Both the position numbers and the translations under genes were made by a program. Positions 1 to 8,306 of a stretch of 64,000 nt of DNA are shown piece after piece. The notes beneath the pieces are model-generated. The model ran no database searches. It was not told the DNA's origin and worked only from the letters and a program-made list of their open reading frames with translations. The number at the start of each line of letters is the position of its first letter. The first letter of the stretch is position 1. The DNA lies in the NCBI RefSeq assembly GCF_011764425.1, contig NZ_BLPF01000001.1:2657001-2721000 (forward strand), written 5' to 3'. The stretch comes from Phytohabitans houttuyneae. GTDB taxonomy: Bacteria > Actinomycetota > Actinomycetes > Mycobacteriales > Micromonosporaceae.

Positions 1-643
1 AGTGCAGCACCACCGGCGCGGCGGCCGCCTCCACGACCGTGCGCAGCAGCGAGCCGGCGGTGGTGGACTCGATCGAGCGGTAGGTGTACAGCCCGCTCTC
101 CGTCGCGATCCGCCCGCCCAGCGCCGCGGGCAGGGACGGCTCGTCGAGCTGGAGCAGGATGGTGGCGGCGGGCAGCCGGCGGCGTACGTCGGCCACGTGC
201 GTGCGCAGCCCCTCGGCGAGCGACTCGCTCAGGTCGCGCACCGCACCGTGGTCGCGCAGGATGCGGCCGCCGAGCGCGAGGTCGATGTTGGCGGCGAGCG
301 TGAAGGGCCCGGCCGCCTGCACCTTGAACGTGCCGGCGAACCCGTCGGCCTGCTCGGTCATCTGGTCGAGGTCGCGTTCGAGCAGGTCGAGGGCGCGGCG
401 GCGGTCCCGGCCGGGGCGGGAGGCGACGCGCCAGCGGGCCGCGTAGAGCTCGACGGGCAGCTCGACCAGGAACGCGGCGCCCCGCCCGACCATGTCCGCG
501 CCGGGGCCGCGGTCGGGCAGCTCGGGCAGGTGCGGGAGGTTGGGCAGCTCACCGAGCACGATCTTCTGCGCTTCGGCGACGTCGGTGCCGGGCAGCGAGC
601 CGATGCCCGTCGCCGAACCGCGCGGCCAGGGAAAGTCAGTCAC
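1..643 (-). CDS. MetE-like cobalamin-independent methionine synthase family protein (partial)
   Basis: The minus-strand frame is open from a GTG at 643 to the window edge, giving 214 residues of an incomplete protein. It starts [19 protein letters not shown], the usual opening of the short actinobacterial proteins related to the C-terminal (UROD/MetE-like) half of cobalamin-independent methionine synthase. A later [12 protein letters not shown] segment matches the conserved barrel strand of that fold. The Zn-binding Cys/His residues would lie beyond the window. The start overlaps the mnmA stop by eight bases (GTGACTGA), so translation is probably coupled. In actinobacteria this gene commonly follows mnmA; its true substrate is not settled by sequence, and methionine synthesis is an inference from family. 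Confidence 0.8.
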   Translation of the reverse strand, partial: MTDFPWPRGSATGIGSLPGTDVAEAQKIVLGELPNLPHLPELPDRGPGADMVGRGAAFLVELPVELYAARWRVASRPGRDRRRALDLLERDLDQMTEQADGFAGTFKVQAAGPFTLAANIDLALGGRILRDHGAVRDLSESLAEGLRTHVADVRRRLPAATILLQLDEPSLPAALGGRIATESGLYTYRSIESTTAGSLLRTVVEAAAAPVVLH

Positions 644-1715
644 GGCTGCCAATCGTCGCTGAGCCGAGCACGATGTCGCCGGCGGGGTCCGGCCGGTACG
701 CGACGAGCGCCTGCCCGGCCGCCACACCGCGGGCCGGGCGGCGCAGGGCGGCGAGCATGCGGCCGCCGGTCAGCTCGACGGTGGCCGGCACGACCTCGCC
801 GTGCGCGCGCAGCTGGACCTCGCACTCGATCGGGCCCTCCGGCGGCGGGCCACCGGTCCACACCGGACGGTCGGCGGTGACGTCCGAGACGTCGAGCATC
901 TCGGCCGAGCCGACGGTCACGGTGTTGGTGACCGGCGTGATCGACAGCACGTAGCGGGGACGACCGTCCGGCGCCGGCTCGCGGAGGGCGAGGCCGCGGC
1001 GCTGCCCCACGGTGTACGCGTACGCCCCTGAGTGCGCACCGAGCACCGCGCCCGTCCGCGCGTCGACGATGTCGCCGGGCGCCTCGCCCAGCCGCTCGGC
1101 CAGGAAACGGCGGGTGTCTCCGTCGGCGATGAAGCAGATGTCGTGCGAGTCCGGCTTTTCCGCCACGGCCAGCCCGCGCTCGGCCGCCTCGACGCGCACC
1201 TGCGCCTTTGTCGTGTCGCCGAGCGGAAACATCGAGCGGTCGAGCTGGTCGCGGCGGAGCACGGCCAGCACGTAGGACTGGTCTTTGGCCAGGTCGACGC
1301 TGCGGCGCAGGAGACCGTCCGCACCGAGGCGCGCGTGGTGGCCGGTCACCACGGCGTCAAAACCGAGGGCCACCGCCCGATCCAGCACCGCGGCAAACTT
1401 GATCTTTTCGTTGCAGCGCAGGCAGGGATTGGGGGTACGGCCCGCCGCGTACTCCGCGACGAAATCATCGACCACGTCTTCGTGGAAGCGGTCGGCCATG
1501 TCCCACACGTAGAACGGGATGCCGATCACGTCGGCGGCACGGCGGGCGTCCCGGGCGTCTTCGAGCGTGCAGCACCCGCGGGCCCCCGAACGGTAGGTCT
1601 GCGGGTTGCGCGCCAGCGCCAAATGGACGCCGGTGACGTCGTGACCGGCGTCGGCCGCCCGTGCGGCCGCCACCGCCGAGTCGACCCCGCCGGACATCGC
1701 GGCCAGGACTCTCAC
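636..1715 (-). CDS. mnmA: tRNA-specific 2-thiouridylase MnmA
   Basis: This 359-residue protein, of normal length for the family, transfers sulfur to U34 of Lys, Glu and Gln tRNAs in the cytoplasm. The PP-loop ATP-pyrophosphatase motif SGGVDS is at residues 8-13. The first catalytic cysteine is in [12 protein letters not shown] (about residue 100) and the second in [11 protein letters not shown] (about 195), which would form the transient disulfide/persulfide pair. The C-terminal beta-barrel domains follow. Sulfur would come from a cysteine desulfurase, and such a gene lies nearby at 3651-4814; in related genomes the two are usually adjacent, whereas here a lysR/eamA pair sits between them. 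Start chosen at the ATG giving [10 protein letters not shown]. Confidence 0.95.
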   Translation of the reverse strand: MRVLAAMSGGVDSAVAAARAADAGHDVTGVHLALARNPQTYRSGARGCCTLEDARDARRAADVIGIPFYVWDMADRFHEDVVDDFVAEYAAGRTPNPCLRCNEKIKFAAVLDRAVALGFDAVVTGHHARLGADGLLRRSVDLAKDQSYVLAVLRRDQLDRSMFPLGDTTKAQVRVEAAERGLAVAEKPDSHDICFIADGDTRRFLAERLGEAPGDIVDARTGAVLGAHSGAYAYTVGQRRGLALREPAPDGRPRYVLSITPVTNTVTVGSAEMLDVSDVTADRPVWTGGPPPEGPIECEVQLRAHGEVVPATVELTGGRMLAALRRPARGVAAGQALVAYRPDPAGDIVLGSATIGSRD

Positions 1716-1803
1716 CCGACAACCGTAACCGGCAGCGCCAGCCGGCTCGGCTCCGCCTCACTCCGGCGGTGACCGGCATGGCGGCTGCGCGGCCTGGCGA
1801 GGC

Positions 1804-2679
1804 TCACTCGCGGCCCGTCGCGCCGTCTTCGTCCACGAAGTCGAGGAAGGCCCTGGCGAGGGCGGAGGGTCGCCCGCCCGGGCGGTGACCGATGCGCAGC
1901 GTGCGCGGCACGCGGGGGTTGAGCGGGATCGGCACCACCCCGGCCGGGTCGCCGTCGAGCATGAGCGAGGGCAGGAGCGCCACGCCCATGCCGGCTCGGA
2001 CCATGGTCACGATCGTGCTGAGCTGGGTGACCCGGTGGGTTGGGCGGAACACAAGCCCGTGGCTCCCGAAGATCGACTCGACCAGCGGCTCGCACCCGCT
2101 CTTGCTGGTCACGAACGCGTCGTCGAGCAGATCCTCGACCCGCACGGCCGCCTCGCCGGCGAGCGGGTGCTCAGGGTGCACAAGCGCCACGAACTCGTCC
2201 TCAGCCAGCACCGGCCCCTCGACCACGCCCAGGCCCACGACCACGCAGCTGAGGTCGACGAGGCCGCGCTCCAGCCAGTCGACCATCTCGTCGTCGGTGC
2301 CCTCCAGCAGCGAGACGCGGGCCCCCGGGTGCCGCCGCGCGAAGCGGCGCTGGAGCGCGGGGAGCACGGCAAGGTTGGTGCTCGGCATCCCACCCAGGCG
2401 CAGCTCCCCCACAAGCTCACCGGCGCTGGCCGCGGCCCGCTCGGCCACCCGGTCGGCCGCACGCACCGCATCCCGCGCGTCGTCGACCACGGCCTTGCCC
2501 ACCGCGGTGAGCACCGCGCCCACCCGCTCCCGGTCGACGAGGCGCTGACCGAGGTCACGCTCCAGGGCGGCGACGGCGTGCGAGACCGCCGACTGGGTGA
2601 GGCCCAGGTCGCGCGCGGCGCGGGTGAAGCTGCCGCGGTCGGCCACCGCGACGAGGGCGCGCAGCTGAGCGAGGTGCAT
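1804..2679 (-). CDS. LysR family transcriptional regulator
   Basis: A 291-residue LysR-type regulator of ordinary length. The N-terminal winged helix-turn-helix begins MHLAQLRALVAVADRGSFTR and contains DLGLTQSAVSHAVAALERDL, the recognition helix region; the C-terminal two thirds read as the periplasmic-binding-like effector domain. It is divergent from the eamA transporter gene starting at 2752, with 72 bases between, the classical arrangement in which the regulator controls its neighbour and itself. The effector cannot be told from sequence. Its last residues (TGRE) lie about 90 bases from the mnmA start on the same strand, so mnmA could receive some read-through. Confidence 0.92.
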   Translation of the reverse strand: MHLAQLRALVAVADRGSFTRAARDLGLTQSAVSHAVAALERDLGQRLVDRERVGAVLTAVGKAVVDDARDAVRAADRVAERAAASAGELVGELRLGGMPSTNLAVLPALQRRFARRHPGARVSLLEGTDDEMVDWLERGLVDLSCVVVGLGVVEGPVLAEDEFVALVHPEHPLAGEAAVRVEDLLDDAFVTSKSGCEPLVESIFGSHGLVFRPTHRVTQLSTIVTMVRAGMGVALLPSLMLDGDPAGVVPIPLNPRVPRTLRIGHRPGGRPSALARAFLDFVDEDGATGRE

Positions 2680-2687
2680 GCAGACTC

Positions 2688-2715
2688 CTCATGCCGACTA
2701 TGAGTCATATGAGTT
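2688..2715. promoter_or_regulatory. Candidate LysR-type operator
   Basis: The intergenic gap between lysR and eamA holds the inverted repeat CTCAT-N7-ATGAG (2688-2704), directly followed by the palindrome TCATATGA (2705-2712) and another ATGAG. The spacing and A/T-rich centre in otherwise GC-rich DNA fit a LysR binding site. Binding by the adjacent regulator is inferred from position only. Confidence 0.45.
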
Positions 2716-2751
2716 TGACTTGTGGATGCAGCACAGCGTACCCCTGAGGGC

Positions 2752-3761
2752 ATGTCTCGCAAGGATCTGGCGATCCTGCTGTCGGTCGCCGCCGTGTTCG
2801 GCGCCTCGTTCCTGTTCATCCGGGTCGCCTCCCCGGTGCTCGGCCCGCTGCCGGTCTCGGCCGGCCGGGTGGCGCTGGGCGCGCTGGTGCCGCTCGTGTT
2901 GATCGCGGTGACGCGCCAGCGGCTGGCCGCCGAGCTGCGCGGGCGCTACCGGGACCTGATGGTGGTGGGCTTCCTGCTGGCGGCGCTGCCGTTCACGCTC
3001 TTCGCCGTGGCTGAGCTGCGCCTGCCCGCCTCGCTGGCCGCCGTGCTCAACGCCACCACGCCGATCTGGGGCATCGTGGTCGCCCGCATCTGGCTCGGGC
3101 AGGCCGCGAGCGGCCGGCGCCTGCTGGGTGGTGCGGTCGGTCTGGCCGGGGTGGCCGCGGCGGTCGGGCTGGGCTCGCTGCCGCTGGACGGCGTCACGCT
3201 GGCCGCCACCGGCGCGTGCCTGCTCGCCTCCCTGTCGTACGCGGTGGGCAGCGTGTGGACCGCCCGCCGGCTCGGCGGCACCCCGCCGCTGGTGCTCGCC
3301 GCCGGCCAGCAGATCGGTGCCGCGGTGCTGCTGGCCGCCCCGGTCACGGTGGCCGGCACGGCGCACCCGCCGACGGCCAAGGCGGTGGCGGCCGTGGCTG
3401 TTCTGGGCCTGGTGTGCACGGGAGTGGCGTTCGTGCTGTGGTTCCGCCTGCTGGCCCGGGTGGGGCCGGTGGCCGCGGTGACGGTGACGCTGCTGGCGCC
3501 GGTGTTCGGCGTGCTGTGGGGGCGCTGCTGCTGGGCGAGCCGGTCACGCTCGGCCTGGTGGCCGGCATGGCCGCGGTGCTCGCCGGCGTCTACCTGATCG
3601 TCGCCAAGCCGCCGTCGCCTGCGCCGCCGCGATCGGGTGGAGGGCCGGCCTCAGCGGGCAGCGGCCCGCCGCGCCCGCTCGACAGCGCCGGGGAGGGCGG
3701 CGACCAGCGCGTCCACGTCGGCGCGCGTCGAGGTGTGGCCGAGCGTGAAGCGGAGCGATGA
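2752..3761 (+). CDS. EamA/DMT family transporter (apparent frameshift)
   Basis: This encodes a drug/metabolite transporter of the EamA family, about 335 residues with ten predicted membrane helices in two EamA repeats; residues 5-25 ([18 protein letters not shown]) form the first helix. The start at 2752 ([10 protein letters not shown]) is preferred over an upstream ATG at 2722 because the upstream residues are charged and not membrane-like. The frame breaks at a run of five G (3518-3522): restoring a sixth G continues as [20 protein letters not shown], the last conserved helix pair. The restored frame ends at 3761 and would overlap the 3' end of the cysteine desulfurase gene on the other strand. 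The neighbouring LysR protein probably controls it. Substrate unknown. Confidence 0.82.
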
Positions 3762-4814
3762 CCGCGCGCGGTCGTCGTCGGCGCCCATCGCCAGCAGTAC
3801 GTGCGACGGCTGGGCGACCCCCGCCGAGCAGGCCGAGCCGGTCGAGCAGGCGATGTCCTGGGCGTCGAGCAGGAGCAGCAGCGCGTCACCCTCGCAGCCG
3901 GGGAAGGACAGGTGCGCGTTGCCCGGCAGCCGGTGGGTCGGGTCGCCGTTGTAGATCGCGTCCGGCACCGCCTGCCGCACCCGGGAGACCAGGTCGTCGC
4001 GGAGGGCGCCGAGCCTTGCCGCGGTCTCCTGCTGGGTCTTGACCGCGCTCTCGACCGCGACGGCGAAGGCCGCGATGGCCGGTACGTCGAGCGTGCCGGA
4101 GCGCACGTCCCGCTCCTGCCCGCCGCCGTGCAGCAGCGGGGTGCAGGCGATGTCGCGGCCGAGCAGCAGCGCGCCGACGCCGGTGGGGCCGCCAAGCTTG
4201 TGGCCGCTGATGGAGAGCGCGGCGGCCCCGCTGGCCGCGAAGTCGACCGGCACCTGGCCGACCGCCTGGACCGCGTCGGTGTGAAACGGCACCCCCGCCT
4301 CGGCCGCGAGCGCGGCGAGTGCGGCGGCGGGCTGGAGCGTGCCGACCTCGTTGTTGGCCCACATCGCGGTGACGACGGTGGCCTGGTCGCCGTGCGCGGA
4401 GAGGGCGTCGCGCAGCGCCTCGACCGGCACCCGACCCTGCTGGTCGACCTCCAGCCAGGTGACGTCGGCGCCCTCGTGCTCCTCCAGCCAGCGCACCGAG
4501 TCGAGCACCGCATGGTGCTCGACCGCGCTGGCGATCACCCGGTTGCGCCCGGCGGCGCGGTCACGGCGGGCCCAGTGCATGCCCTTGACCGCGAGGTTGT
4601 CGCTTTCCGTACCGCTACCGGTGAAGATCACCTCGGACGGGCGAGCACCGAGCGCGGCGGCGATCCGCTCCCGCGACTCCTCGACGGTGCGGCGAGCCCG
4701 CCGCCCCGGCGCGTGCAGCGAGGAGGCGTTTCCGACGTCGCGGGCGGCGGCGACATACGCCTCGATCGCCTCGCTGAGCATCGGCGTGGTCGCGGCGTGA
4801 TCCATGTAGGCCAT
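3651..4814 (-). CDS. Cysteine desulfurase (NifS/IscS family)
   Basis: A 387-residue PLP enzyme that takes sulfur from cysteine as an enzyme-bound persulfide, for tRNA thiolation or Fe-S assembly. The opening [12 protein letters not shown] is the family signature; [14 protein letters not shown] (about residue 205) contains the PLP-binding lysine, and [10 protein letters not shown] (about 325) contains the persulfide-forming cysteine on the mobile loop. In related actinobacteria a desulfurase of this type lies next to mnmA and supplies it, which is the likely role here. A strong terminator hairpin separates it from etfA upstream, so it is probably transcribed from its own promoter in the 65-base gap. 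Confidence 0.93.
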   Translation of the reverse strand: MAYMDHAATTPMLSEAIEAYVAAARDVGNASSLHAPGRRARRTVEESRERIAAALGARPSEVIFTGSGTESDNLAVKGMHWARRDRAAGRNRVIASAVEHHAVLDSVRWLEEHEGADVTWLEVDQQGRVPVEALRDALSAHGDQATVVTAMWANNEVGTLQPAAALAALAAEAGVPFHTDAVQAVGQVPVDFAASGAAALSISGHKLGGPTGVGALLLGRDIACTPLLHGGGQERDVRSGTLDVPAIAAFAVAVESAVKTQQETAARLGALRDDLVSRVRQAVPDAIYNGDPTHRLPGNAHLSFPGCEGDALLLLLDAQDIACSTGSACSAGVAQPSHVLLAMGADDDRARSSLRFTLGHTSTRADVDALVAALPGAVERARRAAAR

Positions 4815-4832
4815 CGCATATCAGCCTAATGC

Positions 4833-4861
4833 GCCGGGCCGGGGTCATCCCCCGGCCCGGC
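4833..4861 (-). terminator. Hairpin terminator downstream of etfA
   Basis: A perfect 12-bp stem (4833-4844 pairing with 4850-4861, GCCGGGCCGGGG) with a five-base loop lies between the etfA stop and the cysteine desulfurase start. There is no long T tract, as is common for high-GC actinobacterial terminators. Confidence 0.6.
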
Positions 4862-4879
4862 ATGTGACGTGCGCACGCT

Positions 4880-5836
4880 CTATTTACGTTTGCGGATTTC
4901 TTCGGTGGCTTGTGGGACGACTTTGAACAGGTCGCCGACGACGCCGTAGTCGGCGAGTTCGAAGATGGGTGCTTCGGCGTCTTTGTTGACCGCGACGATG
5001 GTCTTGGAGGTTTGCATCCCGGCCCGGTGCTGGATCGCGCCGGAGATACCCAACGCCACGTACAGCTGGGGGGAGACGGTCTTACCGGTCTGCCCGACCT
5101 GGAACTGGTGCGGGTAGAAACCGGAGTCGACCGCGGCCCGGGACGCGCCGACCGCACCGCCGAGCAGGTCGGCGAGCTCCTCGACGAGTTTGAAGTTGTC
5201 GCCGCTGCCCACGCCACGGCCGCCGGAGACGACCACGGACGCCTCGGTCAGCTCCGGCCGGGCACCCTTCGGCTCGACCTTGCGCTCGAGCACCCGGGCC
5301 AGCTTCGCCGACTGCTCCACCACCACATCCACCGCCGACACCCGCACGCTGGCCGGCGCCGGGGTCGGGGTCAGCGAGTTGGGGCGGACAGTGACCAGCG
5401 GCAACCCGCGAGTCACCCGCGACTTGACGATCGTGGAGCCGGCGAACACCACCTGCGTCGCCACCCCGTCCGCGTCCAGCCCACTAACGTCGGTCAGCAG
5501 ACCGTTGTCGAGCTTGACCGCGAGCCGGCCGGCGATCTCCTTACCCTCCTGGGTCGAGCCGAGCAGCACCGCGGCCGGCTGCACCGACCGGACCAGCCCG
5601 GCCAGCACGGCAGCCTTCGGCGCGACCAGGAACCCGTCCAGATCCTCACTCTCGGCGGCATACACCGTCGCCGCGCCGAACTCGCCCAGCTTTTCGGTCA
5701 GAGGAGCGGCCACGCCCGGGCCGCCGAGCACCACCGCCGCCGGGGTGCCCAGCTCACGGGCCAACGTGAGCATCTCCAGGGTGACCTTCTTAACCTCACC
5801 ACCGGAATGCTCCACGACAACCAAAACCTCAGCCAT
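4880..5836 (-). CDS. etfA: Electron transfer flavoprotein subunit alpha
   Basis: A 318-residue ETF alpha subunit that binds FAD and, with EtfB, takes electrons from acyl-CoA and related dehydrogenases. The N-terminal domain starts [13 protein letters not shown]. The C-terminal FAD domain contains [52 protein letters not shown] and [17 protein letters not shown], all canonical. The ATG at 5836 is chosen because GGGAGGGG lies about five bases upstream; a longer frame beginning 24 bases earlier has no such site. It follows etfB by 16 bases, in one operon. Enoyl-CoA hydratase and CoA-transferase genes occur elsewhere in the window but are not linked. Confidence 0.96.
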   Translation of the reverse strand: MAEVLVVVEHSGGEVKKVTLEMLTLARELGTPAAVVLGGPGVAAPLTEKLGEFGAATVYAAESEDLDGFLVAPKAAVLAGLVRSVQPAAVLLGSTQEGKEIAGRLAVKLDNGLLTDVSGLDADGVATQVVFAGSTIVKSRVTRGLPLVTVRPNSLTPTPAPASVRVSAVDVVVEQSAKLARVLERKVEPKGARPELTEASVVVSGGRGVGSGDNFKLVEELADLLGGAVGASRAAVDSGFYPHQFQVGQTGKTVSPQLYVALGISGAIQHRAGMQTSKTIVAVNKDAEAPIFELADYGVVGDLFKVVPQATEEIRKRK

Positions 5837-5852
5837 CGAAACCCCTCCCCTT

Positions 5853-6632
5853 TTACACAAACTTCTCGGAGGCCAGGAACTCGACCAGCTTCACGCCGCC
5901 ATCGCCCTCATCAGCGACCTTCTGCCCACCCGAACGCGGCGGCCGCTTACTGTGCTGCACCACCACCGACGACGCACCCGCAAACCCCACCTCAGACGCG
6001 GCGATCCCCAGATCGGCCACCGACAGCGTCTGCACCGGCTTCTTCTTCGCCGCCATGATCCCCTTGAACGACGGATACCGCGGCTCGTTGATCGTGTCCC
6101 ACACCGACACCACCGCCGGCGTCGAAGCGGCCACCACCTCGAAGCCTTCCTCGGTCTGCCGCTCGATCGTCAACGACGCACCGTCCACGGTCAGCTTCCG
6201 CGCACCGGTCAACGCGGCGATCCCCAGCCGCTCAGCCAGCATGTGCGCCATCACCTGCACCCGCCCATCGGTCGCCTCCGCACCACACAGCACCAGGTCG
6301 GGATTGAGGGTGCCCAACGCCGCCGCCAGCACCTTCGACGTGGCTACCGCGCACGAGCCGTGCAACGCATCGTCCAGCACATGCACCGCCCGGTCCGGAC
6401 CCATCGACAACGCCTTACGAATCGACTCCGAAGCACCCTGCGGCCCCATCGTCAAGATCGTGACCTCACCACCATGCGCCGCCTGAACCCGCAACGCCTC
6501 CTCAATGGCATACTCATCCATCTCATTGATGACATTGCTCGCCGACCCACGGTCGACCGTATTATCACCAGCCCGCAGCGAACGCTCCGCGCTCGAATCC
6601 GGCACCTGCTTGACGAGCACCACGATGTTCAT
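5853..6632 (-). CDS. etfB: Electron transfer flavoprotein subunit beta
   Basis: A 259-residue ETF beta subunit, normal length, binding AMP and forming the heterodimer with EtfA. It starts [33 protein letters not shown] and the adenine-nucleotide loop [20 protein letters not shown] are typical. The upstream AGGAGG ribosome binding site lies about 13 bases before the ATG. A GTTAAC inverted repeat in the upstream gap may be an operator. The gene leads the etfB-etfA operon. Confidence 0.96.
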   Translation of the reverse strand: MNIVVLVKQVPDSSAERSLRAGDNTVDRGSASNVINEMDEYAIEEALRVQAAHGGEVTILTMGPQGASESIRKALSMGPDRAVHVLDDALHGSCAVATSKVLAAALGTLNPDLVLCGAEATDGRVQVMAHMLAERLGIAALTGARKLTVDGASLTIERQTEEGFEVVAASTPAVVSVWDTINEPRYPSFKGIMAAKKKPVQTLSVADLGIAASEVGFAGASSVVVQHSKRPPRSGGQKVADEGDGGVKLVEFLASEKFV

Positions 6633-6657
6633 CGCGCTTCCAGGACCTCCTGCTTGG

Positions 6658-6673
6658 GTTAACGCACGTTAAC
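6658..6673. promoter_or_regulatory. Candidate operator upstream of etfB
   Basis: GTTAACGCACGTTAAC is two GTTAAC hexamers (each itself palindromic) separated by GCAC, in the 62-base gap upstream of etfB. Such an A/T-rich palindrome is conspicuous in this GC-rich sequence and is placed to block etfBA transcription. The binding protein is unknown. Confidence 0.45.
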
Positions 6674-6694
6674 TGAAGTTACCCACCGTCTAGG

Positions 6695-7120
6695 TTACTC
6701 GCCAGTAATAGTGGGATCGGCCACGACCCCCACAGCCGCCTTGACCTTGGCCAGTGCGTCTGCTTCGCGGGCGTTGACGCCATGAGTGGCCTTCGCGGCC
6801 TGCTCGACCGCGGTGATCACCGCGGCCTGGTAGTTGTCCACCTCGGACGGTGCCTTCTCCCGCAGGATCGCCATCGACCTCTCCAGCGCGGGCAGCACGA
6901 ACGCCTCCACCTCAGCGGTGGACGCGCGCGGAAGCTTGGGCAGCGGGCCGGTGCTCAGCACCTCTTTGACCAGCCCGGTCGCCCCGGCCAGCGCGTCGGA
7001 GGCGGCGAAGCTCTCGCGGAGCATCGCGAAAAAACCCGGATCGGCGTCGGAGACCAGGAAGACCGCGCCGAATGCGGCCGTCTTCAGGGTGGACTTTTCG
7101 TCGGCGGTCAACTCGGTCAC
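6695..7120 (-). CDS. Hypothetical protein, small alpha-helical
   Basis: A 141-residue soluble protein without signal peptide or membrane helix. Not recognised. It is alanine-rich and predicted mostly helical, with hydrophobic segments TAAFGAVFLVSDADPGFFAM and TAVEQAAKATHGVNAREADA. The GTG at 7120 (VTELTADEKST) is preferred over the ATG six bases upstream because it gives a conventional N-terminus. It ends 62 bases before etfB on the same strand, and is divergent from the yidH-like gene at 7153. Confidence 0.6.
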   Translation of the reverse strand: MTELTADEKSTLKTAAFGAVFLVSDADPGFFAMLRESFAASDALAGATGLVKEVLSTGPLPKLPRASTAEVEAFVLPALERSMAILREKAPSEVDNYQAAVITAVEQAAKATHGVNAREADALAKVKAAVGVVADPTITGE

Positions 7121-7152
7121 GCACACAGGTTACGGGCGAGGCCGGCGGGATA

Positions 7153-7548
7153 ATGGCAGGCGTGCTGGGCGCGATCAAGCGATGGTTCGATCCCGAGGAG
7201 GTACGCCGGGTCGGCGCGACGCCCGACTACCGCTTCTCGCTGGCCAACGAGCGCACCTTCCTTGCCTGGATACGCACTGGCCTGGCCCTTGTGGCGGGCG
7301 GCCTGGCCACCGCACAGTTCCTGCCGCCGCTGCGGGTCGCCCACCTGCGTGAGGTGATCTCCATCGCACTGCTGCTGTTGGGCGGTGCGGTCGCCGTGCG
7401 CGCGGTGGACCGCTGGGCTCGCACCGAGCGGGCGATGCGCCTCGGACGCGACCTGCCCGCCTCCCGCTTCCCCGCCCTGCTCGCGATCCTGGTCGGTGCC
7501 GGCGCGGCGCTGCTCGTCGTCGTCGTACTCGTGCAGGCCTTCGATTGA
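7153..7548 (+). CDS. YidH/DUF202 family membrane protein
   Basis: A 131-residue integral membrane protein of the DUF202 (YidH) family. The family signature RFSLANERTFLAWIRTGLAL precedes the first helix, with two more helices at about residues 65-85 and 105-128. Start at 7153 (MAGVLGAIKRWFDPEE). Function unknown. It is followed after seven bases by a second, shorter DUF202-like gene, a common pairing in actinobacteria. Confidence 0.85.
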   Translation: MAGVLGAIKRWFDPEEVRRVGATPDYRFSLANERTFLAWIRTGLALVAGGLATAQFLPPLRVAHLREVISIALLLLGGAVAVRAVDRWARTERAMRLGRDLPASRFPALLAILVGAGAALLVVVVLVQAFD

Positions 7549-7555
7549 TCGACCG

Positions 7556-7834
7556 ATGAGCGACCCCGGGCTGGCCCGCGAGCGCACGTGGCTCGCCTGG
7601 TGGCGCACGCTGCTCCTCGCCGGCGGTGTCGCCGTTCTCCTGGCCCGTCTGGCCGCGATCGACGGCGACCTGCTGATCGTGGCGGCCGCCCTGGCCGGCT
7701 GGACAGCGCTGTTCGCCGTGGCCTTCTGGCGGTACCGGTCCCGCCGCCCCGGGCCGGGCCCGGCCCTGCCTCTCGTCGCCCTGTTCACGGCCGGCTACGC
7801 GGCCCTCGGCACGCTGCTGGTGCTGATCCGTTAG
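7556..7834 (+). CDS. Short DUF202 family membrane protein
   Basis: A 92-residue protein with three predicted membrane helices. Residues 5-20 (GLARERTWLAWWRTLLLAGG) repeat the DUF202 signature of the gene before it, so the two are paralogues and may form a hetero-oligomer. Start ATG at 7556 (MSDPGL), seven bases after the previous stop. Function unknown. Confidence 0.8.
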   Translation: MSDPGLARERTWLAWWRTLLLAGGVAVLLARLAAIDGDLLIVAAALAGWTALFAVAFWRYRSRRPGPGPALPLVALFTAGYAALGTLLVLIR

Positions 7835-7866
7835 CCAGGGTGGCCATCAGGGGCCATCATTGCGGG

Positions 7867-8271
7867 ATGGCCCGCCTGTACGTGCTCCTCTTCCTGGTAC
7901 AGATCATCCTCGCTGTCCTCGCGCTGATCAGCTGCCTATCAGCCGAGGAGGACGAGATCCGGGCGCTGCCTCGGCTCGTCTGGGTGCTGATCATCCTGTT
8001 CTTCCCGCTGATCGGGTCCATCGCCTGGTTCCTCGCCGGCCGGCCGGCGCGCGAGGGCTCTCCCGGTGGCGGCTGGCGGGCCGCGGGCGGCTTCCCGGAG
8101 CCCAAGCGGTCGCGGCCGGTGGCACCGGACGACGATCCGGAGTTCCTTAAGTCGCTGGATGCCGGCAAGTCGCAGCACGACCGGGAGCTGTTCGAAAAGT
8201 GGGAGGAAGACCTTCGCCGCCGCGAAGACGAGATGCGCCGCCGCGAAAGCGGTGAGGAGAGCACCTCCTGA
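7867..8271 (+). CDS. PLDc_N domain small membrane protein
   Basis: A 134-residue protein. Two N-terminal helices (residues 3-22 and 38-56, the latter WVLIILFFPLIGSIAWFLAG) match the PLD nuclease N-terminal (PLDc_N) family, here without a phospholipase domain. The C-terminal half is hydrophilic and ends in a charged helix rich in Arg/Glu (FEKWEEDLRRREDEMRRRES), possibly a short coiled coil. Same strand as the DUF202 pair, 32 bases downstream. Confidence 0.8.
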   Translation: MARLYVLLFLVQIILAVLALISCLSAEEDEIRALPRLVWVLIILFFPLIGSIAWFLAGRPAREGSPGGGWRAAGGFPEPKRSRPVAPDDDPEFLKSLDAGKSQHDRELFEKWEEDLRRREDEMRRRESGEESTS

Positions 8272-8306
8272 CCCGACCCCCACACAATCCGGGGGAGAAT
8301 CGTTTC

